A stretch of DNA of 64,000 bases from Kitasatospora sp. SUK 42 (GCF_015776785.2 NZ_LFMD02000003.1:864823-928822), one strand, 5' to 3'; counted from the stretch's first letter, positions 11,554 to 22,299 are shown. Made by a program: numbers and translations. Notes: a model not told the origin generated them from the letters alone.

Positions 11554-11865
11554 TCAGGCGTGTCGGGCGCCCGCCGCCTCCGCAGCGGCGACCATCCGCT
11601 GGAGTTCGGCGAGGTGGGCGGCGAGCACCGCCCGGCCCTCGCGGGTGGCGGCGAGCCAGGTGCGCGGGCGCTTGCCGACGTAGCCCTTCCGCACCGCGAC
11701 GTACCCGGCCTCCTCAAGGGCGGTGGCGGCCTTGCTGAGGACGGAGTCGGAGACCTCGCAGTGGTCCCGGACGGCGCCGAACTCGGCCTCCCGGCAGGCG
11801 CCGAGGAAGGCCAGCACGGTCAGCCGGGTGGGGTGCTGGAGCAGCGGGTCGAGGGCGGCGGCCAT
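11554..11865 (-). CDS. winged-helix transcriptional regulator (MarR/ArsR-like)
   Basis: 103-residue single-domain regulator of the group annotated as winged helix DNA-binding transcriptional regulator. Helices are visible as LLQHPTRLTVLAFLG, FGAVRDHCEVSDSVLSKAATALEEAGYVAV (recognition helix region) and the wing RKGYVGKRPRTWLAAT. The ATG overlaps the stop of the upstream membrane-protein gene (TGATG), so the two are translationally coupled. In related pairs the regulator represses its own operon; the dyad at 12384-12408 is the likely target. Ligand unknown. Confidence 0.9.
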   Translation of the reverse strand: MAAALDPLLQHPTRLTVLAFLGACREAEFGAVRDHCEVSDSVLSKAATALEEAGYVAVRKGYVGKRPRTWLAATREGRAVLAAHLAELQRMVAAAEAAGARHA

Positions 11866-12338
11866 CAGCCACCGTCCCGCAGGCGTCGGATGCGGCGGTT
11901 GAGCGCGCTGTTCGCCGCCCAGAAGACCGCTCCCCCGACGACCCCGCCGGCCGCCGCGATCCACTGCGGGCCGCCCCCCGCCCACCAGGCGAGCGCCATG
12001 GTGCCCAGCATCGCCGCCAGCACCGAGAGGACGGTGAGCAGCACCGGGACGGCCATGCCGGACGGCGCCTCGCGCTGGATGACACCGCCGCCACGCATCC
12101 CGGCCAGCCCGATCAGGCCGCACAGCGCGCCCCAGACGCCGCCGAGGATGCCGATCAGCCAGACCTGGCCGGCGGCGACGGCCTGGCCGGTGGCGATCCC
12201 GAAGGCGGCGAAGCCGGCCGCGACCACCGGCCCGTACCAGCCGGGCACGGGGCGCGGCCGACGGGCGGCCGCGCCGGCGCGGTCGGCCAGGCGCAGCGCC
12301 TCCGCGGCGGACAGCGGCATGCGAGCGGAGTCACTCAT
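11865..12338 (-). CDS. membrane protein coupled to winged-helix regulator
   Basis: 157 residues with about 40 cytoplasmic N-terminal residues followed by four predicted membrane helices (around VVAAGFAAFGIATG, WLIGILGGVWGALCGLIGLAG, VLLTVLSVLAAMLGTMALAWWAG and IAAAGGVVGGAVFWAA) and a basic tail. ATG at 12338 has a strong GAGGGGG ribosome binding site five bases upstream. First gene of a two-gene operon with the regulator. Function not recognised; this arrangement recurs in Streptomyces with a membrane protein as the regulated partner. Confidence 0.85.
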   Translation of the reverse strand: MSDSARMPLSAAEALRLADRAGAAARRPRPVPGWYGPVVAAGFAAFGIATGQAVAAGQVWLIGILGGVWGALCGLIGLAGMRGGGVIQREAPSGMAVPVLLTVLSVLAAMLGTMALAWWAGGGPQWIAAAGGVVGGAVFWAANSALNRRIRRLRDGG

Positions 12339-12383
12339 GGAATCCCCCTCGGAGAGGTGACGGTGACTCCACCGTGACACACT

Positions 12384-12408
12384 CTTTCCGAATTGGAAAG
12401 TACTTTCC
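12384..12408. promoter_or_regulatory. overlapping dyads, probable operator of the winged-helix operon
   Basis: Two overlapping perfect palindromes share one arm: CTTTCC-GAATT-GGAAAG at 12384-12400, and GGAAAGTACTTTCC at 12395-12408. They lie 46-70 bases upstream of the membrane-protein start, where a repressor would block transcription. Autoregulation is inferred from position. Confidence 0.7.
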
Positions 12409-12421
12409 GCGAACGGGCGGC

Positions 12422-12940
12422 TCAGCAGCGCGGGTCGATCTCCTGGAAGGTGGCGTAGTGGTCCCCGGACCAGTACTGCTCACCGGAGTTGCCGGTGACG
12501 ACCCGGCGGGTGCCGCGGTCGTTGGAGCCGGGGGTGACCACGGTGAACTCGTGGTAGTAGCCGTCGGTCTTCCTGGGGAGGCGGCTCTCGCGGTTCTCGA
12601 AGACGATGCCGTCGCGGTTGTAGGGGTAGGGGCCGCCCTTGGCGATCAGGCCGAGGGTGTCCTGGGCCTGGCTGGGGAGCTTGCTGCGGCAGACGTCGGC
12701 CATCGCGGGGTCGGCGGGCACCCAGGTGCCGCTCGGGGCGGGGGTGCCGCCGGCCGGCGGGGAGGGCTTGGGGGCCGAGGGCTTGGGGGCCGAGGAACCC
12801 GTCGCCGCGGTGGCGGTGGCGCTCGCGGCGGCCTTGGGGTGGCTGCCACCGCCCTTGCCGGCGAGCAGGTACCCGATGCCCGCGACGAGGGCCAGGATCA
12901 GGACGGCCACGACGACGAGCGGGTTTTTGCGTCTGGTCAT
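12422..12940 (-). CDS. secreted guanyl-specific ribonuclease (RNase Sa family)
   Basis: 172 residues: a signal peptide or membrane anchor (residues 7-27), an Ala/Pro/Ser/Lys-rich linker to residue 75, then a ribonuclease domain clearly resembling Streptomyces RNase Sa (GYYHEFTVVTP, RGTRRVVTG, SGDHYATFQEID). Catalytic residues align as E131, R146 and H161, and C84 with C172 should form the conserved disulfide. It cleaves RNA after guanosine outside the cell. No barstar-like inhibitor gene was seen nearby. ATG at 12940 has GGAG upstream. The start region faces ppdK's terminator. Confidence 0.95.
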   Translation of the reverse strand: MTRRKNPLVVVAVLILALVAGIGYLLAGKGGGSHPKAAASATATAATGSSAPKPSAPKPSPPAGGTPAPSGTWVPADPAMADVCRSKLPSQAQDTLGLIAKGGPYPYNRDGIVFENRESRLPRKTDGYYHEFTVVTPGSNDRGTRRVVTGNSGEQYWSGDHYATFQEIDPRC

Positions 12941-13010
12941 GGGCTCCAGCCTGACAGGCGCCGGGGCTGCGGCCGACCAGCTACACACGTGGCCGACGCC
13001 ACACGAACGT

Positions 13011-13056
13011 ACGGCCGGGCGGGAACGGACGCCATTGTCCGTTCCCGCCCGGCCGT
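13011..13056 (-). terminator. 20-bp stem hairpin downstream of ppdK
   Basis: A perfect 20-base-pair stem (13011-13030 with 13037-13056) closes a 6-base loop. A smaller hairpin, CCCTCCC-GAC-GGGAGGG at 13098-13114, lies between it and the ppdK stop. Neither has a T-run; GC-rich stems without U tracts are usual in Streptomyces. Confidence 0.8.
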
Positions 13057-13161
13057 GTCACGTACGCCGGTTCTCCTGCGCCGAGCTCCGGTGTACGCCC
13101 TCCCGACGGGAGGGTGAGCGGTCAGTCCTACCCGCGCGTGAGGAGGGGATGCCTACCCCGC

Positions 13162-15870
<2,709 letters not shown>

Positions 15871-16344
15871 GGGTCGGTCTCCTCGTACGCGGTTGCCCTG
15901 ACGCCGGAGAACATACCCATTTCGAAGGCACTTCTCTGCCCTGAATAGGCCACACGAGGCCGGTACCGAGCGGTAACCCGATAGATCGAATGCACATAAA
16001 GGCGTTCACCTCTGTTGGTGAAATCGTCCGCCTGACGCGAGCCCGTGTTCAACTCTTGAAGGCGACGGCCCTCGAAGATCGCCCGATTCGGACGCTGGGT
16101 AGCGACCGCGGGACCGTCGCGTTGCCCCGGCTTGATTTCCTGCACCCGGATCGGGCGATCGGCACCCGATCGACTTCGGGAAGCGATTCACAGCCGACCT
16201 GTCCATTTCGTCCACTGGCCGGCCATCAGCCTCCACCGTATGTGGCAAGCGTCACCAGCGCATCCCACGGGCCGGACGCGGCCCGCCCCGACCGAACGTC
16301 GCAATCCGTCCACACTCGACTTCACAGTGTGACAGTCGAGCGCC
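15871..16344. other. intergenic region upstream of ppdK, no gene seen
   Basis: No frame here has a ribosome binding site or family resemblance. The region is locally AT-richer than its surroundings and holds an inverted repeat TTCACC-N6-GGTGAA at 16005-16022, a GGTACC-rich stretch near 15962-15978 and a CTCGAC/GTCGAG repeat around 16315-16340. These may be regulatory for ppdK, which reads leftward from here. No clear -10/-35 pair was found. Confidence 0.5.
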
Positions 16345-16381
16345 AAAAAGGAGCCCTCCTGTCCAGGATGGACAAGAGGGC
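16345..16381 (-). terminator. rho-independent terminator of dus
   Basis: On the minus strand a hairpin with 12-base arms (16353-16364 and 16370-16381, one mismatch, 5-base loop) is followed immediately by CCTTTTTGG. A true T-run is uncommon in such GC-rich DNA, making this a confident intrinsic terminator for the dus gene ending at 16435. Confidence 0.88.
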
Positions 16382-16434
16382 CAGGACCGGGTGGCGATCG
16401 GGCCCCCAGGGCCTATTTCGCCACTATGGCCAGA

Positions 16435-17604
16435 TCATCCGCCAGAGGTGTCCGATTCGGCGTCCACACCCGGCCGGGCGCAGTCGTACGGATCGTCCAA
16501 CCAGCCCTCCGGCAGGACCACCCGGTTGTTGCCGCTGGTGCGCCCGCGCGGGCCGTCCGCGCCGACCGGCCAGGCCTGGGTCTGCTCGACCTGGTCGAGG
16601 GTTTCGGCCAGCTCGGCCAGCGAGGAGGAGCTCGCCAGCTTCACCCGCAGCTCGGAGCCGACCGAGAAGCCCTTGGTGTACCAGGCGACGTGCTTGCGGA
16701 AGTCGATCACCCCGCGCGCCTCGTCCCCCAGCCACTCGCCGAGCAGCTGCGCGTGGCGCACCATCGCCCGGGCCACGTAGCCGAAGTCGGGGCGGGCGTA
16801 GTCGACGTCGCCCTCGAAGATCGAGACCAGGTCCCGGAACAGCCACGGCCGGCCCAGGCAGCCGCGGCCCACCACGACGCCGTCGCAGCCGGTCTCGCGC
16901 ACCATCCGCAGCGCGTCGTCGGCCGACCAGATGTCCCCGTTGCCCAGCACCGGGACGTGCGCCGGAACGGACTCGCGCAGCCGGGCGATCGCCGACCAGT
17001 CGGCCGTCCCGCCGTAGTGCTGGGCGGCGGTGCGCCCGTGCAGCGCGATCGCCGCCACGCCCTCCTCGGCGCCGATCCGGCCGGCGTCCAGGTAGGTGAG
17101 GTGGTCGTCGTCGATGCCCTTGCGCATCTTCATGGTCACCGGCAGGTCGCCCGCGTTGGCCACCGCCTCGCGCAGGATCTCGCGCAGCAGGTTGCGCTTG
17201 TACGGCAGCGCCGAGCCGCCGCCCTTGCGGGTGACCTTGGGGACGGGACAGCCGAAGTTGAGGTCGATGTGGTCGGCCAGGCCCTCCTCGGAGATCATCC
17301 GGGCGGCCTTGCCGACGGTCACCGGGTCCACCCCGTACAGCTGGATCGAACGCGGCTTCTCGCTCGGATCGAACTTGATCAGCTGCATGGTCTTGGCGTT
17401 GCGCTCGACCAGCGCCCGGGTGGTGATCATCTCCGAGACGTACAGCCCCTTGCCGCCGCTCTGCTCGCGGCAGAGGGTGCGGAAGGGCGCGTTGGTGATG
17501 CCGGCCATCGGCGCCAGCACGACGGGCGGCCACACCCGGATCGGGCCGATGTCCAGCGGCGCGAACTCGGTCTCGGGCGCGGTGGGTGCGGGCGTGGCTG
17601 TCAT
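16435..17604 (-). CDS. dusB: tRNA-dihydrouridine synthase
   Basis: Flavin-dependent reduction of uridine to dihydrouridine in tRNA. TIM-barrel features: PPVVLAPMAGITNAPFR at residues 26-42, SEMITTRAL near 57, the catalytic C119 in DLNFGCPVPKVTRKGGGSAL, MKMRKGIDDDH, ALHGRTAAQHY and GNGDIWSADDALRM. Length is 389 residues. The family is certain; which Dus (B-like or other) is less so. ATG at 17604 has GAGG about ten bases upstream. A monocistronic unit judging by the terminator on its 3' side and the gap on its 5' side. Confidence 0.95.
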   Translation of the reverse strand: MTATPAPTAPETEFAPLDIGPIRVWPPVVLAPMAGITNAPFRTLCREQSGGKGLYVSEMITTRALVERNAKTMQLIKFDPSEKPRSIQLYGVDPVTVGKAARMISEEGLADHIDLNFGCPVPKVTRKGGGSALPYKRNLLREILREAVANAGDLPVTMKMRKGIDDDHLTYLDAGRIGAEEGVAAIALHGRTAAQHYGGTADWSAIARLRESVPAHVPVLGNGDIWSADDALRMVRETGCDGVVVGRGCLGRPWLFRDLVSIFEGDVDYARPDFGYVARAMVRHAQLLGEWLGDEARGVIDFRKHVAWYTKGFSVGSELRVKLASSSSLAELAETLDQVEQTQAWPVGADGPRGRTSGNNRVVLPEGWLDDPYDCARPGVDAESDTSGG

Positions 17605-17683
17605 GCGCGGCTGACCTCGGGTAGGGGGACGGGACTCTCCATTGTCCCCCACCCGGGTGAGCGGCTTTCGGCTCGGCCGGAAC

Positions 17684-17700
17684 GGCCCCGCGGAGGGGCC
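17684..17700 (-). terminator. short GC hairpin downstream of DUF4097 gene
   Basis: GGCCCC-GCGGA-GGGGCC forms a six-pair stem 17 bases beyond the stop of the DUF4097 gene, without a T-run. Plausible end of the two-component operon. Confidence 0.45.
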
Positions 17701-17716
17701 CCTCCCCGCCGCCCCG

Positions 17717-18490
17717 CTAGGACGACGGGCCGATGTCGAGCGAGCCCGAGGTGACCTCGGCGCGGATGGTGTCCGGGCTGCTGGAGTCCGCCAGCACCGG
17801 GTCGATCCGGCCGCTGCCGCTGCCGACGTCGGTGGAGAAGGCGTAGCGGCTGTCCTTCGGCACGGCCATGATCACCGAGCCGGAGGTGGCCCGGACGTCC
17901 ACCGTGTGCGGTGCCTTGGCGAAGGACAGCTCCACCGCGCCCGAGGTGGCCCGCGTGGTCACCCGCGGGGCGCTCAGGTTGCTGCCCCGCACCTGCCCGG
18001 AGGTGGCCTGCGCCCACACCTCCCCCGAGGTGTCCACCAGCGACAGCTCTCCGGAGGTCAGCTGGAGCCGCACGCTCCCGCTCAGGCCCTCCACGGAGAC
18101 CGAACCGGAGCTCACCGACCCGGTCACCTCGGCCGCGGCCGGCACCTCCAGCTCGATCTCGGCGCCGCAGCCGAAGTCGGCGAACGGCAGCACCTGTCGG
18201 CAGCGCATCCCGACGGTGAGCACGCCGTCGGCGAAGGTGGTCGACACCACCGGCTTGCGCATCATCCAGTCCAGCCGCTCGCGCACCGCCACATGGCCCT
18301 CCCGGCCCGCGCGCAACCGCACCGAGGCGCTGCCGGTCTCCAGCTCGACCCGGTGGACCGCGACGTCGTACGCCCTGGCCGAGCTGGTCTGCTGCTGCAC
18401 CATCAGCGACCAGGTCTGCAACCCCGCGACGAGCATGACCAGGACGACCGCGAGCGTCCCGGTGACCCGCCAGGCCTTCGCCCCGCCCAT
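17717..18490 (-). CDS. DUF4097 beta-repeat membrane-anchored protein
   Basis: 257 residues. One membrane segment (residues 9-28) is followed by an extracytoplasmic all-beta domain built of repeats with TSG or SSGSV cores (SGSVSVEGLSGSV, ATSGQVRGSNLS, ATSGAVELSF, ATSGSVIMAV, VTSGSLDIG), the hallmark of DUF4097 and related stress-sensor adhesin-like proteins. It starts two bases after the response regulator stop, so it belongs to the same operon and may sense or modulate envelope signals for the kinase; that role is inferred. Confidence 0.88.
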   Translation of the reverse strand: MGGAKAWRVTGTLAVVLVMLVAGLQTWSLMVQQQTSSARAYDVAVHRVELETGSASVRLRAGREGHVAVRERLDWMMRKPVVSTTFADGVLTVGMRCRQVLPFADFGCGAEIELEVPAAAEVTGSVSSGSVSVEGLSGSVRLQLTSGELSLVDTSGEVWAQATSGQVRGSNLSAPRVTTRATSGAVELSFAKAPHTVDVRATSGSVIMAVPKDSRYAFSTDVGSGSGRIDPVLADSSSPDTIRAEVTSGSLDIGPSS

Positions 18491-18492
18491 GG

Positions 18493-19137
18493 CTACCCGA
18501 CCTCCAGGAACCGCAGCACCGCCATCACCCGGCGGTGGCTGTCGTCGGCCGGGGGGAGGTCGAGCTTGGTGAAGATCGAGTTGATGTGCTTGGCCACCGC
18601 GCTGTCGCTGACCACCAGGGAGGCCGCGATAGCCGCGTTGGAACGGCCCTCCGCCATCAGGGACAGCACGTCCCGCTCGCGCGGGGTCAGCTTCTCCAGC
18701 GGGTCCCGGTGGCGGCGCACCAGCAGCTGGGCCACCACCTCCGGGTCCAGCGCGGTGCCGCCCTCGGCGACTCGCTGGAGCGCGTCCACGAAATCGTCCA
18801 CATTGGCCACCCGCTGCTTGAGCAGGTAGCCGACGCCGCTGGTGTTGGTGGCCAGCAGGTCGGCGGCGTAGCGCTCCTCGACGAACTGGGAGAGCAGCAG
18901 CACGGCGACCTCCGGCCACTGCCGCCGGATGATCATCGCGGCCTTGACGCCCTCGTCGTGGAAGCCCGGAGGCATCCGGACGTCCGCGACCACCACGTCC
19001 GGGTGGTGCTCCTCGACGGCGGACAGCAGCTCCTCGGCGTCCCCGACGGCGGCCACGACCTCGAAGCCCACCGCCTCCAGGACCTTGACCAGGCCGACCC
19101 TCAGCAGGACCGAGTCCTCGGCGATCACAGCGCGCAC
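18493..19137 (-). CDS. NarL/LuxR-family response regulator
   Basis: 214 residues: receiver domain with acidic pocket (AEDS), phospho-acceptor D52 in VVVADVRMPP and K107 in YLLKQRV; then a LuxR-type helix-turn-helix (LTPRERDVLSLMAEGRSNAAIAASL) and a C-terminal tail. The GTG start at 19137 overlaps the kinase gene by 13 bases, so translation is coupled and the two are cognate. The likely target is its own regulon, possibly through the palindrome at 20408-20429. Confidence 0.95.
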   Translation of the reverse strand: MRAVIAEDSVLLRVGLVKVLEAVGFEVVAAVGDAEELLSAVEEHHPDVVVADVRMPPGFHDEGVKAAMIIRRQWPEVAVLLLSQFVEERYAADLLATNTSGVGYLLKQRVANVDDFVDALQRVAEGGTALDPEVVAQLLVRRHRDPLEKLTPRERDVLSLMAEGRSNAAIAASLVVSDSAVAKHINSIFTKLDLPPADDSHRRVMAVLRFLEVG

Positions 19138-20351
19138 GGCAACTCCACGGTGATGGTGGTGGGGCCCCCGAGGGGGCTGAGAACGGACAGCGTGCCGTCG
19201 ACCGAGGCGGCGCGCTTGCGCAGACCGGTGAGCCCGGTGCCGCGCGAGGCGTCCGCGCCGCCCACACCGTCGTCGCCGATGACCAGGCGCAGCCGGCCGC
19301 CGACCGTCCGCACCGACACGTCGCAGCTCTTGGCGCGGGCGTGCTTGGCGACGTTGGTGAGCGCCTCGGAGACGGTGAAGTAGGCGACCGCCTCGACGGT
19401 CGGGGCGATCGGCTCGGACAGCTCGACGTCCAGGCGCACCGGCAGCGGGGCGCGGGCGGCGATGCCGGACAGCGCGGCGTCCAGGCCGCGGTCCTCCAGG
19501 ACGGCCGGGTGCAGACCGCGGACCAGGTCGCGCAGCTCGTCGATGGCCGCCTGGGCCTCCTCGTGCGCCTCCACGATCACCTGCATCGCCTCGGGCGACA
19601 CGTCCTTGAGGGTGCGCCGGGCCAGGCCCAGGTTCATCGCCAGGGAGGTGAGGCGCTGCTGGGCACCGTCGTGCAGGTCGCGCTCGATCCGGCGGCGCTC
19701 GGCGTCCACCGCGTCGACCAGGCCGGCCCGGCTCTCGGCGATCTCCTCGACCCGCTGCTCCAGCCGCTCCGCCCGGTTGGGGCCGAGCAGCAGCCGTGCC
19801 GCCCACACCTCCAGCCAGGCCATCAGCGCCGCCAGCCACGGGGACACGACCGCCAGCAGCAGGCCGCTGACCGTGAACGACACCATGGCGGGCCAGTTCC
19901 CGCGCAGGTCGACGGTCGGCGGCATCAGCCAGATCCAGCCGTACACCGTGGTCAGCACCAGGGCCGCGCCCCACACGTACGCCATCGCCAGCGCGCCCAG
20001 CGCGAGCAGTGGGCCGACCACCAGGTGGTAGGCGGCCTGACGCCAGGTCAGGACCAGGCGCAGCCGGCCCAGCAGCCGGCTCGGGGAGTCCCCGGGGCGC
20101 GGGGGCGGCGGCACCTCGACCCCGTACAGGGCGCGCAGCCGGCCGCGCTGGACGGCGGTCAGCGGGCGGGTGCAGCACAGCAGGATCGCGAGGACGGGGA
20201 GGAGCAGCCTGGTATCGGTGACGGCCAGCCAGACCGGCAGGGCCATGGGTATTCCGGCGCCCGTGAAACGGGTATCCCGCCAGGCCTCGGCCGACCACGG
20301 AGGTCGCCGCAGGCTCCTGACGAGTGCTCGGCGCAACGTGGTGGAGGGCAT
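19125..20351 (-). CDS. sensor histidine kinase (HisKA_3 type)
   Basis: 408 residues. The N-terminal half has four membrane helices in two pairs (about 35-60 and 105-180), resembling the Sensor domain seen in Streptomyces NarX-like kinases, with almost no external loop, which suggests intramembrane sensing. The dimerisation helix carries phospho-H227 in ERRRIERDLHDGAQQRL, followed by an HATPase_c domain (EALTNVAKHARA, GDDGVGG, GTGLTGLRKRA). First gene of an operon with the response regulator and DUF4097 gene. The ATG at 20351 has no strong ribosome binding site. Confidence 0.93.
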   Translation of the reverse strand: MPSTTLRRALVRSLRRPPWSAEAWRDTRFTGAGIPMALPVWLAVTDTRLLLPVLAILLCCTRPLTAVQRGRLRALYGVEVPPPPRPGDSPSRLLGRLRLVLTWRQAAYHLVVGPLLALGALAMAYVWGAALVLTTVYGWIWLMPPTVDLRGNWPAMVSFTVSGLLLAVVSPWLAALMAWLEVWAARLLLGPNRAERLEQRVEEIAESRAGLVDAVDAERRRIERDLHDGAQQRLTSLAMNLGLARRTLKDVSPEAMQVIVEAHEEAQAAIDELRDLVRGLHPAVLEDRGLDAALSGIAARAPLPVRLDVELSEPIAPTVEAVAYFTVSEALTNVAKHARAKSCDVSVRTVGGRLRLVIGDDGVGGADASRGTGLTGLRKRAASVDGTLSVLSPLGGPTTITVELPCAL

Positions 20352-20407
20352 GCCGGACAGCGTAGGGGCCGGTGATCAACGGCCACCATGAAGGGGGGTT
20401 CCGTCTG

Positions 20408-20429
20408 GGGGTGTATCTAGCTACACCCC
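20408..20429. promoter_or_regulatory. GGGGTGTA-N6-TACACCCC palindrome between divergent genes
   Basis: A perfect 8-base inverted repeat with a 6-base spacer (containing CTAG). It lies 57 bases from the kinase start and 58 bases from the start of the rightward gene. Spacing fits a dimeric response regulator site controlling both directions. No protein-DNA evidence is available from sequence. Confidence 0.65.
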
Positions 20430-20486
20430 TGATTCGGTGTGGGGCACCACCGACAGCGACCCCCTCGCGGCGGAAGGCTTGGGAGC

Positions 20487-21035
20487 ATGACGAGCACCGC
20501 ATCGCACTCCGCCACTCCGCCGCACGGGCGGCCCGTCCCCGGGGACCACGGGGGTGTTCCCGGGGGCGCGCTCCGCCCGGCGCCGGGGCCGGAGGGGACG
20601 CTGCCGGCCGGGGCCGGGCCCTGGTCGGTCCGCAGCGTCGGGTCCGGCCGCGGCCGGGCCGCACTGGAGCTGTACCAGCACGGCGAGCTGACGGACGTCC
20701 TGGTCACGTCCCGGCTCATGCCGCAGCTGGTGCGCGGCGCCCGGCGCAGCCCGTCCGCCGGGCGGGGCTGGCACGTGCTCGTCTGGGGCCGGCTGGCGGC
20801 GGACGGCGCGGCGCCCTCGGTGGTGTTCACCGGCGGGCGGCGGCTGTTCCGTTCGGTCCGCGCGGCCGCCGCGGCCGACGTGGTCACGGTGGCCGGGCGG
20901 TTCTGGCTCGCCGCGGCCGCCGGCCCGTTCGACACGGTGCTGGTCGAGCACCCGTCGGGCGGGCCGGCCGAACGGCTGCCGCTGGAGCGGGTGCGGGAGC
21001 GCCGGGTCACGCCGCCGGCCGGGGGTGCGGCATGA
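20487..21035 (+). CDS. uncharacterised protein
   Basis: 182 residues, not recognised. About 45 N-terminal residues are Pro/Gly-rich and unstructured; the rest (WSVRSVGSGRGRAALELYQHGELTDVL and following) alternates beta-like strands and short helices with many Arg. No signal peptide or membrane segment. ATG at 20487 is preceded by GGGAG with a one-base gap and GGAAGG a little further up. The stop overlaps the next start (ATGA), so it forms an operon with the small membrane protein and shares a divergent control region with the kinase. Confidence 0.6.
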   Translation: MTSTASHSATPPHGRPVPGDHGGVPGGALRPAPGPEGTLPAGAGPWSVRSVGSGRGRAALELYQHGELTDVLVTSRLMPQLVRGARRSPSAGRGWHVLVWGRLAADGAAPSVVFTGGRRLFRSVRAAAAADVVTVAGRFWLAAAAGPFDTVLVEHPSGGPAERLPLERVRERRVTPPAGGAA

Positions 21036-21418
21036 GCACCGCCGTCCTCTCCTCCGCCGTGCCCGCGTTCGTCCTGCCCGAGCGGTTCCGGAAGGTGCCC
21101 GCCCTGGCCGCCGTCGCGCTGCTGCCCTGGCTGGCCGTCCTGGCCGTCAGCCACGAGACCTCGTGGGTGGTGCTGGACATGGCGGAGTTCGCCGCCCTGC
21201 TCTCGCTGGACGCGCTGCTGCGCCGGCGCAGTGCCGCCGCCCTGTGGGCGGGCGGGGCGGTGGCCCTGCTGCTCGCCGGGGACGCCCTGGTCGACATCAC
21301 CTTCGCCGGCCCGGGGCACGCGGTGCTCGCCGCCCTGGTGATGGCGTTCTGCATCGAGCTGCCGCTCGCGGCGGTCTGCCTGCTGCTCGGGCGGCAGGCC
21401 GCCGCGATACCGGGCTAG
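21032..21418 (+). CDS. small integral membrane protein
   Basis: 128 residues with three to four predicted membrane helices (VPALAAVALLPWLAVLAV, an amphipathic WVVLDMAEFAALLSLDALL, AALWAGGAVALLLAGDALVDITFA, AVLAALVMAFCIELPLAAVCLLL). Some resemblance to small DUF-type permease-like proteins of Streptomyces, but no family is asserted. Translationally coupled to the upstream gene by ATGA. Its stop and the stop of the converging XRE gene share the four bases CTAG. Confidence 0.65.
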   Translation: MSTAVLSSAVPAFVLPERFRKVPALAAVALLPWLAVLAVSHETSWVVLDMAEFAALLSLDALLRRRSAAALWAGGAVALLLAGDALVDITFAGPGHAVLAALVMAFCIELPLAAVCLLLGRQAAAIPG

Positions 21419-22299
21419 CCCGTCGGCAGCCGGTCCATCAGCGCCCGGGTCTCCTCGTCCAGCGGCGTGTAGCTGATCATGCGGGTGCCGAGGCGGGGGC
21501 CGAGCCAGAAGTTGGTGTACTCGCAGCGCAGCAGGCCGACGCCCGGCACCTGGAAGCGCTTGATCCCGTTGCCCGGCCACATCACCTCGTGCCGCTGCCA
21601 GACCTCCTCGAAGTCCGGTGACGCCTTGCGCAGCCGGGCCAGCAGTGCCTTCCAGGCCGGTTCCGCGCTGTGGTCCGCCATCGCGGAACGGAACCGGGCC
21701 ACCATGCCGAGGCGCTCCGTGCGGTAGTCGACCAGCACCTCGCGGAAGTGCGAGGCGTTGAACGCCAGCCACATCAGGTTCCGGTCCTCGGGCGCCAGTT
21801 GGTCCAGGTCGCCGATGATCGCGGCGTACTGCGGGTTGTACGCCAGGATCTCGTAGCGGGAGTTGACCACCACGGCCGGGTACGGCGCCAGTTGTTCCAG
21901 CACCAGGCGCACGCTCGGGGTCACCGAGGGGGACTCCGTCACCGGCGCCGGGTCCTCCGCGCCGGCCAGGGTGAACAGGTGCGCCCGCTCGCTCGGGTCC
22001 ATGAGCAGCGCCCGGGCCACCGCGTCCAGCACCTGGACGGACACCTGGATGTCCCGCCCCTGCTCCAACCACGTGTACCAGGTCACCCCGACCGCGGCGA
22101 GCTGCGCCACCTCCTCCCGGCGCAGGCCGGGCGTACGGCGGCGGCCGGTCATCGGCAGGCCCACCTGATCGGGCGCGATGCGCTCGCGGCGGCTGCGCAG
22201 GAACGCCGCCAGGTCGTGCCGGCGGGCTTCGTCGGGGGTGCTGCAGCGCTGCCCGGCGGAGGCGGGGCGGGCTTGTGCCGTGGAGGTGGCGAGGCTCAT
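21415..22299 (-). CDS. XRE-family regulator with MmyB-like ligand domain
   Basis: 294 residues. N-terminal helix-turn-helix (LRREEVAQLAAVGVTWYTWLEQGRDI) and a C-terminal MmyB-like PAS-type domain (YPAVVVNSRYEILAYNPQYAAII, NLMWLAFN, FRSAMADHSAEPAW, WPGNGIKRFQVPGVGLLRCEYTNFWL) that binds small hydrophobic molecules in characterised relatives. It is divergent from an MFS exporter, with palindromes between the starts. Inference: ligand-responsive control of the exporter. Confidence 0.93.
   Translation of the reverse strand: MSLATSTAQARPASAGQRCSTPDEARRHDLAAFLRSRRERIAPDQVGLPMTGRRRTPGLRREEVAQLAAVGVTWYTWLEQGRDIQVSVQVLDAVARALLMDPSERAHLFTLAGAEDPAPVTESPSVTPSVRLVLEQLAPYPAVVVNSRYEILAYNPQYAAIIGDLDQLAPEDRNLMWLAFNASHFREVLVDYRTERLGMVARFRSAMADHSAEPAWKALLARLRKASPDFEEVWQRHEVMWPGNGIKRFQVPGVGLLRCEYTNFWLGPRLGTRMISYTPLDEETRALMDRLPTG

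Noticed and set aside
10090..12360. A 756-codon plus-strand frame through the ADP-ribosylglycohydrolase, AbiEi-like and regulator region
   Set aside because: It crosses several well-supported genes in other frames and shows no domain.
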